In this document: positions 7,456 to 15,468 of the stretch, piece after piece
Layout of the letters: each line of letters begins with the position of its first letter
Position numbering within the stretch: position 1 is the stretch's first letter
The notes under the pieces: generated by a model
Databases searched by the model: none
Seen by the model: the letters and a program-made list of their open reading frames with translations, nothing else
What the model was told of the DNA's origin: nothing
Source: Prevotella sp.
Lineage (GTDB): Bacteria > Bacteroidota > Bacteroidia > Bacteroidales > Bacteroidaceae
Direction of reading: 5' to 3'
Length of the DNA stretch: 41,080 bases
NCBI GenBank assembly: GCA_022771265.1
Contig: JALFCG010000175.1
Span: forward strand, 1-41,080
Position numbers and translations under genes: made by a program

Positions 7456-8832
7456 GTGGAAATATTTCTTATTAGAGCCTTACAGTTTGTGCTCGCCATT
7501 TCAATACTTATCCTCATACATGAGGGAGGTCATTTCATGTTTGCCAAGCTCTTTGGTATTCGAGTAGAGAAGTTCTTCTTGTTCTTTGACCCTTGGTTCC
7601 ACCTGTTCCAGTTCAAGCCGAAGAACAGCGACACCACCTATGGAGTCGGATGGCTGCCCCTTGGCGGCTATTGCAAGATTGCGGGAATGATTGACGAAAG
7701 CTTCGACACCGAACAGATGAAGCAACCTGCACAGCCATGGGAGTTCCGTACCAAGCCCGCTTGGCAACGGCTTTTGGTCATGATAGGAGGAGTGCTTTTC
7801 AACTTCCTTCTCGCCCTGTTCATCTATGCCATGATCCTCTTCACATGGGGCGACTCCTATATTCCCGTGAAGGACATGACCCACGGCATGCGCTTCAACA
7901 CTGAGGCAAAGCAGCTCGGATTCAAGGACGGCGACATTCTTGTGGGCACCGACAACGGCGCGTTCAAGGACTTTAGCGCCGACCTCTACCGCCAGCTCTC
8001 CGAGGCTACCTATGCCGACATCGTTCGCGACGGCAAGCCCATGCGCATCCAGCTCCCGGGCGACATCAATCTCCTCGGAATGTTGAAGAACGACCCGCCT
8101 TTTGTGCGTCCGCTCATTCCTTGCAAGGTCGATTCCGTACTCCCCGCATCGCCAGCTTCTAAGGCAGGCATGACAAAGGGTGACCGCATCGTGGCATTTA
8201 ACGGCAACGTCATCGGCTCGTTCAACGAGTTTACAGAGCAGATAGGACGTCTCAGCGACGTGATTGCCCTGGCGAAGTCACCTGCCGACAGCATGAAGGC
8301 ACGCAAGGCGACCATTGTCGTCGAGCGTGAAACGACACTGTCTCGCGATACTCTTTCCATTGTACTTACTCCGGAGTTGACGGCAGGTTTCATGACCCCT
8401 TCGCTTGGCATGCTCTACAAACCAGTGACCGTCGAATACGGTTTCTTCGAAAGTCTTCCTGCAGGAGTGTCATACGGAATTGGAGTGTTGACCGGCTATG
8501 TCGACGACCTGAAATACGTCTTCTCTGCAGAAGGGGCAAAGTCTCTTGGAGGCTTCGGTGCCATAGGCAGCCTGTTCCCCGCCGAGTGGGACTGGTACGT
8601 GTTCTGGAAGATGACCGCCTTCATCAGCATCATGCTTGCTTTCATGAATCTCCTTCCTATCCCAGCTCTTGACGGAGGCCACGTGTTGTTCCTCATCTAT
8701 GAGATTATTACACGTCGCAAGCCAAGTGAGACGTTCATGATACGTGCCGAATACGTAGGCTTCGCCATCCTAATCGTCCTCATGCTTGTGGCTAATCTCA
8801 ACGACGTCCTGCGTTGGTTGGGTTATATGTAG
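7456..8832 (+). CDS. rseP: RIP metalloprotease RseP (site-2 protease)
   Basis: A 458-residue inner-membrane zinc protease that cleaves anti-sigma factors and signal-peptide remnants within the membrane. HEGGH at residues 22-26 in the first membrane segment is the zinc/catalytic HExxH motif, and LDGGHV in the C-terminal membrane segment (about residue 405) gives the third ligand. At least one PDZ-like domain lies between (around 225-300, with SPASKAGMTKGDRIVAFNG); the stretch 120-200 probably forms another. The start is GTG at 7456, giving MEIFLIRALQF and placing HEGGH where the family has it. It follows dxr by 44 bases and precedes the hydrolase gene by 9. Confidence 0.94.
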   Translation: MEIFLIRALQFVLAISILILIHEGGHFMFAKLFGIRVEKFFLFFDPWFHLFQFKPKNSDTTYGVGWLPLGGYCKIAGMIDESFDTEQMKQPAQPWEFRTKPAWQRLLVMIGGVLFNFLLALFIYAMILFTWGDSYIPVKDMTHGMRFNTEAKQLGFKDGDILVGTDNGAFKDFSADLYRQLSEATYADIVRDGKPMRIQLPGDINLLGMLKNDPPFVRPLIPCKVDSVLPASPASKAGMTKGDRIVAFNGNVIGSFNEFTEQIGRLSDVIALAKSPADSMKARKATIVVERETTLSRDTLSIVLTPELTAGFMTPSLGMLYKPVTVEYGFFESLPAGVSYGIGVLTGYVDDLKYVFSAEGAKSLGGFGAIGSLFPAEWDWYVFWKMTAFISIMLAFMNLLPIPALDGGHVLFLIYEIITRRKPSETFMIRAEYVGFAILIVLMLVANLNDVLRWLGYM

Positions 8833-8841
8833 TGAATTTTT

Positions 8842-9996
8842 ATGAAAAAGATAATTTATCATCTGATATTGTTCTGTCTGTTCGTATCAACGGCCGCGAC
8901 GGCACAGAAACGAGAGAAATATGAGTTCATGCGCAATCTGCCGGTATATGCAGACTCGCTTATTGCCGACCTCACTTATCCTATGGCTTGGGGCAACAGC
9001 AATATGACGGACTTCGACCAGTGGAAGCGAATGGCGAGACAAAAAGTGTTCGACTGCATGCTCATGCCGCCTCCGCCGCCTGCCGACGGCTATAAAGCGA
9101 AGGTAATCAGTGAGGAAAAGCGCGACGGATATACGGCACGTAAGATCGAAATCCGATTGTCGAGATACTATACAGTGCCGGCATACGTATTAATACCTGA
9201 CGGCAAGGGACCATTCCCTGCCGTCAACCTCCTTCATGACCACGGAGCTCACCTTTTTATAGGCAAGGAAAAGATGATTCGTCCGTTGGCGTGTGAAGAC
9301 TCCACCGTGATAAAAGATGCTGAGGAATGGTCTGTCGGCTATGACCGACAGTTCTTCGGCGACTTCCTTGCAAGTCAAGGTTATGTGGTGCTGTCAACAG
9401 ACGCACCCATGTGGGGAGAGCGTGGGCAGAAGGAAGGTGCGAAAAGGGACAGGTACGACATGATTGCAGGCAACATGATGATGTACGGCATTGACCTCAG
9501 TGCATGGATGACCTATGATGACATTGCAGCCACCGATTATCTCGCGTCGATGCCAGAGGTCGATAGCAGCAGGATTGGCTGTACAGGATGGTCGATGGGT
9601 GCCTATCGCGCGTGGATGCTCTCAGCCTTGAGTGACCGCATCAGTGCGGGAGCGGCAGTATGCTGGATGGTGACTACCGACGAGCAGATGTCGTTTAAGT
9701 ACGACCGCACCGAGAATGGTGGCTTCGCAAACTGTTTCCCCGGCTTGCGCCGTTGGCTTGACTATCCTCATGTGGCAAGTATAGCCTGCCCGAAACCGAT
9801 GCTCTTCATCAACGGGTCTCAGGACAAACTTTTCCCTGTTGCAGGAGTCGAGAAAGCGTTCCGCATAATGCATGACACCTGGGAAAGCCAGGGAGCTGGT
9901 GACAAGATTGACACTCAACTGTGGGACATGCCCCACAGTTGCGGAAAGAAGTCACAACAGTACGTCCTCAACTTCTTCAACAAATATCTTCAGTAA
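8842..9996 (+). CDS. exported alpha/beta hydrolase, dienelactone-hydrolase/acetyl-xylan-esterase-like
   Basis: A 384-residue protein with a signal peptide (MKKIIYHLILFCLFVSTAATAQ), so periplasmic or exported. The mature part is an alpha/beta hydrolase: AVNLLHDHGAH oxyanion region near residue 130, nucleophile Ser251 in GWSMG, Asp328 in INGSQDK and His365 in DMPHSCG form a plausible catalytic triad. Proteins of this shape are annotated as dienelactone hydrolases or carbohydrate esterases in Bacteroidetes; the substrate is not determined. The xylan genes that start 3.5 kb further on make an acetyl- or feruloyl-type ester on xylan a reasonable guess, but it is transcribed with rseP (9-base gap), not with them. 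Its stop is 4 bases from the convergent HU-like gene. Confidence 0.75.
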   Translation: MKKIIYHLILFCLFVSTAATAQKREKYEFMRNLPVYADSLIADLTYPMAWGNSNMTDFDQWKRMARQKVFDCMLMPPPPPADGYKAKVISEEKRDGYTARKIEIRLSRYYTVPAYVLIPDGKGPFPAVNLLHDHGAHLFIGKEKMIRPLACEDSTVIKDAEEWSVGYDRQFFGDFLASQGYVVLSTDAPMWGERGQKEGAKRDRYDMIAGNMMMYGIDLSAWMTYDDIAATDYLASMPEVDSSRIGCTGWSMGAYRAWMLSALSDRISAGAAVCWMVTTDEQMSFKYDRTENGGFANCFPGLRRWLDYPHVASIACPKPMLFINGSQDKLFPVAGVEKAFRIMHDTWESQGAGDKIDTQLWDMPHSCGKKSQQYVLNFFNKYLQ

Positions 9997-10000
9997 CGCT

Positions 10001-10630
10001 TTACGTGCGCCTAATCCATATCTTGTGCGAAGCACGGCCCTTGAAGTAGATTGGGGAGGTCGGGTCGGAGGTGAGGCGTGATAGTTCTTTTGATGCCGTG
10101 GTGCGCGAGAGGTTGTTCACATGGGCATATTCGCTGAGTGTGATAAAGCCTTTGCGGTCTATTATGTCGAGTGCGTTGGCAATGCGTTGCTCCTCGTTGT
10201 AGATGTTCTTTTTCAATACTCTTGCGCCTGTCATCACACGCTCGAACTTTGTTGTCCGCTTCAGGTCGTACAACAGTTGAGGTGAAGCCTTGAAGTTCAC
10301 GTTCCTCACTCCCACGCGTCTGTAGAGCATGCGGTCGTCTTCTTCCATTATCTCTTTCGGCTTGTCGTCAATCAGCTGCAGCGACATCGAGAACGTCCCG
10401 ATGTCGTCGAGCGTCACCTTGTTGCCTTTTGACAACAGGCTGGTCAATGTATCGGCAATGCCGTACATCACTCCCGTCAGTACACCTTTGTCCACTGTGC
10501 GCAGGTGTTTGTGCAACTCGTCGATAAACTCCTCCGTGGTAAGAGTCTGGTCCGACACCAATGCCGGATATACCGTTCTTTTCCCGGTATTCCTTATGTC
10601 GTTCATTTCCTGCAGTATGTATTTTGCCAT
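10001..10630 (-). CDS. HU-like DNA-binding protein with C-terminal winged-helix-like extension
   Basis: A 209-residue protein. Residues about 1-125 match the HU/IHF-related family of Bacteroidetes (long HU variant): MAKYILQEMNDIRNTGKRTVYPAL, then an alpha-helical dimerisation part (TTEEFIDELHKHL) and VTLDDIGTFSMSLQ, where HU proteins have the GFGTF strand. The C-terminal part (about 140-209) contains RKGFITLSEYAHVNNLSRTTASKELSRL, which looks like a helix-turn-helix with a recognition helix. A nucleoid-associated or regulatory role is inferred. The gene points away from the TonB receptor gene across a 460-base gap with two repeat arrays. It is 4 bases from the stop of the convergent hydrolase gene. 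No clear promoter was found. Confidence 0.8.
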   Translation of the reverse strand: MAKYILQEMNDIRNTGKRTVYPALVSDQTLTTEEFIDELHKHLRTVDKGVLTGVMYGIADTLTSLLSKGNKVTLDDIGTFSMSLQLIDDKPKEIMEEDDRMLYRRVGVRNVNFKASPQLLYDLKRTTKFERVMTGARVLKKNIYNEEQRIANALDIIDRKGFITLSEYAHVNNLSRTTASKELSRLTSDPTSPIYFKGRASHKIWIRRT

Positions 10631-10739
10631 AGCTTTTGTTATGTTATTATTGTAACTGTCCTAATGTGTTTATAGTAACGGTTATAAAGGCATTATGCTG
10701 CCCGTCTCGCATTTATTAGATATACGTCTTAGTCTTATA

Positions 10740-10822
10740 TTCCGCATTGTTGAACGTTGATTCCGCATTGCTGAATGTAAGTTCCGCAGTGGTGAATGTA
10801 AGTTCCGCAGTGCGGAATAAAG
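10740..10822. repeat. four tandem 21-bp units (TTCCGCA family)
   Basis: Units start at 10740, 10761, 10782 and 10803, exactly 21 bases apart. Each begins TTCCGCA and the first three continue TTG/GTG-nTGAAnGTnAG. The fourth departs into the palindrome TTCCGCAGTGCGGAA (10803-10817). The array lies upstream of both the HU-like gene and the TonB receptor gene, outside any credible coding frame. Confidence 0.8.
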
Positions 10823-10921
10823 AACCGAGACGTGCAAATATACAATTATTATGGCTATTATGCAAGTTTTATGTCAGTTGCCATAACACTTTTACAACAA
10901 TTTAACATAGGGAAGCTGAAT

Positions 10922-10975
10922 GCCGTTCGTCACAATGATGAGCCGTTCGTCACAGTTGTCCAGCCGTTCGTCACA
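10922..10975. repeat. three direct repeats of GCCGTTCGTCACA
   Basis: Identical 13-base copies are at 10922-10934, 10942-10954 and 10963-10975, so the repeat starts are 20 and 21 bases apart, about two helical turns. They lie about 70-125 bases upstream of the -7 element of the TonB receptor gene. Function unknown; a cooperative protein-binding site is one possibility. Confidence 0.8.
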
Positions 10976-11045
10976 GCTTTTGCCATTATATCCCAAGAGA
11001 GTCAATTAGTTAGCCGCAGATAGATGTTCTTTGAAGGAAAACGTC

Positions 11046-11053
11046 TAACTTTG
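11046..11053 (+). promoter_or_regulatory. putative -7 element of the TonB-dependent receptor gene
   Basis: TAACTTTG matches TAnnTTTG and is 37 bases upstream of the start codon. The nearest TTTG (11030-11033) is only 12 nt away, so the -33 part is unconvincing. Confidence 0.5.
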
Positions 11054-11090
11054 CATCCCGTTAGAAATATATAAGGTAAAAAGAATAATA

Positions 11091-13517
11091 ATGATTGTAT
11101 CAAGGTTTTTAAAGGAAATTGCACTGTCGGGAATGCTCCTGATGATGACATCAGCAGCTACCGCACAAACAGCAACGCAGAGAATGCGAGGAACAGTAGT
11201 TGACGCCATCAACCATGAACCGGTAGCATATGCTACCATTATTCTCACCGACCAGCCAAAGCTGACTGCCATCACCGACAGTCTCGGACGGTTCGTAATA
11301 GACAATGTACCCGTAGGACGACACAACATGAAGTGCCAGTATGTGGGCTACGAGACGGTGGAAATGAACGAGTTGCTCGTCACCTCGGCAAAGGAAACGT
11401 ATGTGGACGTCATGCTCAATGAGTCGCAGACCGAACTGCGCGAACTCGTGGTAAGGACGAAAGTGGTGAAGGAAAAGGCTATCAACAGAATGGTAATTAC
11501 CGGAGGACGGATGTTCAGTGTAGAGGAGACAAGCCGCTATGCTGGTGGATTCGACGACCCGGCACGTCTTGCGACAGCCTTTGCCGGTGTGGCTTCAGGA
11601 GGAGCCACCAACGGAATCTCTATCCACGGTAACGCTCCGCACCTGTTGGCTTGGAGGCTTGAGGACATGGAGATTCCCAACCCCAACCACTTCTCTGACA
11701 TCTCCGTGCTCGGCGGCGGAATATTCTCGTCGCTCTCAGCCATGTGTATCGGCAACTCCGACTTCCTCACCTCTGCCTTCCCAGCTGAGTATGCCAATGC
11801 TGTCTCTGGAGTGTTTGACATGAAGATGAGAAAGGGCAACGACCAGAAGTTTGAACATGCTGCACAGATTGGAGTGGGGGGTATTGACATTGCCAGCGAG
11901 GGACCGCTGAGCAGGAAAACGGGTGCCTCATACCTCTTTAATTACCGCTACTCCATGACCAGTCTTGCCAACCAGCTTGGCATGATTGACATGCAGGGAC
12001 AGGTGATGGACTACCAGGACCTCAACTTCAAGTTCTATATCCCGGCAGCAAAGGCCGGAGTGTTCACCATTTGGGGTACGGGATATATCGACAGGTTTCA
12101 CAATGGTGAAAAACCTTCGGAATGGGACTCAAAGCAGGACGAGTGTTACGCAGAGAGCGACCAGTATATGGGAGCTCTTGGCTTGGGGCACACGCTTAGC
12201 ATGCCTCACGGAATGCTGAAGACTACAGTAGGCATGACCTTCAGCAACGATGAGCTACTTACCGACACCTACAACCTGCCCGACAACTTCGACTTCACCA
12301 GTGAGACTACCGACGGGCTGACCCGCTCACCCTACTTCACCGGCGACCGCCGATACATGAACATCGCTGCACGAAGCGTCTATACCCACAGGTTCTCACG
12401 CCGATGGAACGCACAGTTAGGAGCATCATACACTGCGATGCTCTTCGATGTAAAGATAAGGGAAGCATACAAGTCGCAACAGGCTCTTCACACCATTTGC
12501 GACAACGACGGCAACACATCAATGCTTACCGCCTTCACCAACCACTCGCTTAACCTCGGCGAGCGTACAACGCTTAACCTCGGTGTCAACCTCCAGCACT
12601 TGGCACTCAACGGCGCGACAGTTGTCGAGCCTCGAGCCAGCATAAAGTTCCTGACATCAGAGAACACTTCGCTTGCCCTTGCATACGGACTACACAGCAG
12701 GGCGGAGAAGCTCGACATCTATTTCACTCGCCGACTGCCCAATCCCAACGAGACTGGCAACTGGGATGTGCCTACGGAAACCGACGAGCTCGTCAACAAG
12801 GACCTCGGCTTCACCCGTAGCCATCACGCCATGCTTACTTTCGCTTGGAAAATCAACGACAATTGGAACCTCAAGGTGGAGCCATACCTACAGATGCTTT
12901 TCGACGTTCCCGTTGAGCAGGGAAAGCCCTATTCAGTACTCAACCGCCAGGAGTTCTATCTCGACAAGGCGTTGGTCAACGACGGACGCGGACGCAACTA
13001 CGGCATCGACCTCACCCTTGAACGCTATCTCAACGACGGCTGGTACGGAATGCTCAGCGGCTCGTTCTTTAGCAGCAAGTACAAGGGCGGCGACGGTGTG
13101 TGGCGTCACACAGCCTTCGACCGTGGATATATCGTAAATATGCTTGGTGGCAAGGAGTGGATGTTAGGCCGTAGCGGCAACAACATGCTCAGCGTCAACG
13201 TAAAGGCAACGTTCCAGGGAGGTGACCGCTACTCGCCCATCGACCGGGAGGCTACACTCGCCCATCCCGATTACGAGGTGCAGTACGACGAGTCGCAGTC
13301 ATATTCCCTCCAACGTTCGCCGATGTTTATCCTCCATTACACCGTCAGCTACCGCATCAACCGTCGTGGCCTTACCCACGAGTTCAGCATCAAACATGTC
13401 AACTGCACTGGCACGAAGAGCTTCTACGGCTATGAGTATGCCTACCGTGAGGATACTTTCAAACCGATGACTTTCAACTTCTCCATTCCCAACATCAGCT
13501 ATAAGCTGGAGTTCTGA
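11091..13517 (+). CDS. TonB-dependent receptor with N-terminal carboxypeptidase-regulatory-like domain
   Basis: An 808-residue outer-membrane receptor. A signal peptide (to about residue 25, SAATAQ) is followed by a beta-sandwich CarboxypepD_reg-like domain (about 30-120: GTVVDAINHEPVAYATIILTD and DSLGRFVIDNVPVGRH). Next come a plug domain (about 140-250) and a 22-strand-type barrel ending in an aromatic residue (SYKLEF), as expected for BAM insertion. At 808 residues it is shorter than SusC-type transporters and no SusD gene follows, so it is better seen as a general TonB receptor for a siderophore, peptide or glycan; the ligand is unknown. It is convergent with the alpha-glucuronidase gene (16 bases between stops), and a GCGGAAT/ATTCCGC hairpin spans that junction (13526-13542). 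Confidence 0.88.
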   Translation: MIVSRFLKEIALSGMLLMMTSAATAQTATQRMRGTVVDAINHEPVAYATIILTDQPKLTAITDSLGRFVIDNVPVGRHNMKCQYVGYETVEMNELLVTSAKETYVDVMLNESQTELRELVVRTKVVKEKAINRMVITGGRMFSVEETSRYAGGFDDPARLATAFAGVASGGATNGISIHGNAPHLLAWRLEDMEIPNPNHFSDISVLGGGIFSSLSAMCIGNSDFLTSAFPAEYANAVSGVFDMKMRKGNDQKFEHAAQIGVGGIDIASEGPLSRKTGASYLFNYRYSMTSLANQLGMIDMQGQVMDYQDLNFKFYIPAAKAGVFTIWGTGYIDRFHNGEKPSEWDSKQDECYAESDQYMGALGLGHTLSMPHGMLKTTVGMTFSNDELLTDTYNLPDNFDFTSETTDGLTRSPYFTGDRRYMNIAARSVYTHRFSRRWNAQLGASYTAMLFDVKIREAYKSQQALHTICDNDGNTSMLTAFTNHSLNLGERTTLNLGVNLQHLALNGATVVEPRASIKFLTSENTSLALAYGLHSRAEKLDIYFTRRLPNPNETGNWDVPTETDELVNKDLGFTRSHHAMLTFAWKINDNWNLKVEPYLQMLFDVPVEQGKPYSVLNRQEFYLDKALVNDGRGRNYGIDLTLERYLNDGWYGMLSGSFFSSKYKGGDGVWRHTAFDRGYIVNMLGGKEWMLGRSGNNMLSVNVKATFQGGDRYSPIDREATLAHPDYEVQYDESQSYSLQRSPMFILHYTVSYRINRRGLTHEFSIKHVNCTGTKSFYGYEYAYREDTFKPMTFNFSIPNISYKLEF

Positions 13518-13533
13518 TGGAGAAGGCGGAATG

Positions 13534-15447
13534 TCATTCCGCAAACTGACGGAAGTAGCCAAGGCAGGTGTCGCGCCACTCACGTGCATTCTCCTCCTGG
13601 AGCTTCAGTCTCTCGCTGACTTCGGCAAATCGCCGGGCATCGACGTAGTTCTTCATCTGATGCCAGATGGCGACATGGCTTTCCACCGAAGCCACACCAC
13701 GGTTGTAGAGCCAAGTCAACTCGCCCCAAAGGGTGCGGCCGCTCTTAAGGCGGTAGTCCCATGGAAGATGGTGGAACCAGAGAAGGTATTCCTCCGGACA
13801 GGTGGCGGGGTCGTCGTACTGGCTGCGGTATGGCTCACGGTACTGGCTTGTGGCATTGGTGCCGCGGCTGGAACGGTCGAAGCCCACACCCTGGCGGTCA
13901 GCCTTGTGATAATAGACTGGTTTCCACTCCTCAGGGAAGTGAGGCTGGTTGCCGTCGGGTTCGGGACCGTAGTGGTGGTCAGCCTTAAAGATATGGTGAA
14001 GGCCGAGGGGCATCATGTAGTCGACGCATGCCTCCCGGCTTTCTGTCATTACAGTGACCATGGGCTCAACGAACGCCTCGGCGCGTGTGAATGTCTGGCG
14101 TAGCCACTCACGTGCGATGTCCTCCGACGACAGTTGCGGATTCCAAGCAAGGCGACCGAAGGCGTACCAGTTAGCTTGGCTGAAATGGTGTCCGCACCAG
14201 TTGGCATCGTCGCCGATGTTGGCTACTCCTGCTATTCCTACAAGCTGCTTGGGATTGACAAACTGGAAGAACTCTTTCCACATGGGAGCGAGATAGACGA
14301 GATGGATGCTCTGACCGAGGTATTCCTGCGTGATTTGCAGCTCTGCCATGAGCGGAGTCTTCTTCAGGACGTCAAACATCGGGGCATACGGCTCGCGTGG
14401 CTGGAAGTCAAGAGGTCCATTCTTGCCTTGAAGGATGACATTCGGACGGAACTGTCCGTCGATGGACTGGAATTCGGTGACTGCCTGCTTTACACGGTCT
14501 TCGCCCTTATGCTTGTTGCCATAGACGAAGCATCGCCACATGATGATACCACCGTAAGGGCTTACTGCGTCGGCGAGCATGTTGGCACCGTCGGCATGGG
14601 TGCGGTCGTAGTCGCCGGGACCGGGCTGTCCTTCGCTGTTGGCCTTGACGAGGAAGCCTCCGAAGTCGGGTATGATGTGATATATCTCCTTTGCCTTCTT
14701 CTTCCACCACTGTGCCACCTTCGGATTGAGCGGGTCGGCAGTCTTTAGTCCGCCGATGACCATTGGCGAGGCGAAATTAACCGAGAGGTATGTCTTGATG
14801 CCGTACTCGCGCAGGATGCCGGCAATGACCTTTACTTTGTTAATATATTCCCTTGACAACATCTTTGGTGATGCATTGACATTGTTAAGCACCGAGCCAT
14901 TGATGCCGATTGAGGCGTTTGCCCTGGCGTATGCCTCAATTTTCGCGCGTAGGCTGGGTGAGCAGCTCATGGTCTTTGCCGAAGAGCCTTCAATCTCGTC
15001 CCAAAGCCAGATGCTCTTTCCGGCATAGCCGCGCTCGATGGTCAGGTCGAGATTGTCCCAATGGTTGAGGATGCGGATGCCGAAGGCAGGAATGAAGTCG
15101 CCGGAGGCTGACGGTAGGGCTGACTCCTGTCGGCGCAGCAGCTCGTGGACACCGTAGAATATGCCTTCCTTGGTGGCAGCCTTTACGGTGGTGCCTTCGA
15201 TTCGGAAACCGTCTTTCAGCGCGTTGAGGCTTTTGTCAACGACAAGGTCAAGATTGCCGCCGTGCCAGTAGCGGTTTACCTCGTCTGCCGCCTTTTCCAC
15301 GATGGTGTTGCGATACTGTGGGTCGAATGACGCCTTGATTGATTTAGACTTGTTGTGGGTGGCTCGTAGCCATAGCGCAGAGCCGTCCTCGGCTGATGCC
15401 GTGCCGAAAAAGGCAAGGCACAACGCTATCAAAAAGTTTTTCTTCAT
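13534..15447 (-). CDS. alpha-glucuronidase, glycoside hydrolase family 67
   Basis: A 637-residue exported enzyme that removes 4-O-methyl-glucuronic acid from glucuronoxylan oligosaccharides. A signal peptide (MKKNFLIALCLAFFGTASA) indicates the periplasm. The order is an N-terminal small domain (about 20-130), a TIM barrel and a helical C-terminal domain, the GH67 arrangement. The catalytic acid is Glu272 in KANSEGQPGP. The paired bases are Asp347 in NGPLDFQ and Glu375 in QITQEY, 28 residues apart as in characterised GH67 enzymes. Family length is about 650-720, so the protein is complete. It starts 21 bases after the stop of the HTCS regulator gene on the same strand, suggesting that regulator and enzyme are transcribed together. 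Confidence 0.94.
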   Translation of the reverse strand: MKKNFLIALCLAFFGTASAEDGSALWLRATHNKSKSIKASFDPQYRNTIVEKAADEVNRYWHGGNLDLVVDKSLNALKDGFRIEGTTVKAATKEGIFYGVHELLRRQESALPSASGDFIPAFGIRILNHWDNLDLTIERGYAGKSIWLWDEIEGSSAKTMSCSPSLRAKIEAYARANASIGINGSVLNNVNASPKMLSREYINKVKVIAGILREYGIKTYLSVNFASPMVIGGLKTADPLNPKVAQWWKKKAKEIYHIIPDFGGFLVKANSEGQPGPGDYDRTHADGANMLADAVSPYGGIIMWRCFVYGNKHKGEDRVKQAVTEFQSIDGQFRPNVILQGKNGPLDFQPREPYAPMFDVLKKTPLMAELQITQEYLGQSIHLVYLAPMWKEFFQFVNPKQLVGIAGVANIGDDANWCGHHFSQANWYAFGRLAWNPQLSSEDIAREWLRQTFTRAEAFVEPMVTVMTESREACVDYMMPLGLHHIFKADHHYGPEPDGNQPHFPEEWKPVYYHKADRQGVGFDRSSRGTNATSQYREPYRSQYDDPATCPEEYLLWFHHLPWDYRLKSGRTLWGELTWLYNRGVASVESHVAIWHQMKNYVDARRFAEVSERLKLQEENAREWRDTCLGYFRQFAE

Positions 15448-15468
15448 TTTTTTATATATAAGTTGTTT

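Noticed and set aside
10740..10975. CRISPR array
   Set aside because: Repeats are 13-21 bases with no unique spacers of 30-40 bases, and no cas genes are present.
10832..11023. 63-residue frame crossing the GCCGTTCGTCACA repeats
   Set aside because: The repeat step (20 then 21 bases) would break a coding frame, there is no promoter match and the product is featureless.
11091..13517. SusC-type transporter
   Set aside because: Too short (808 residues) for SusC, and no SusD lipoprotein gene follows.
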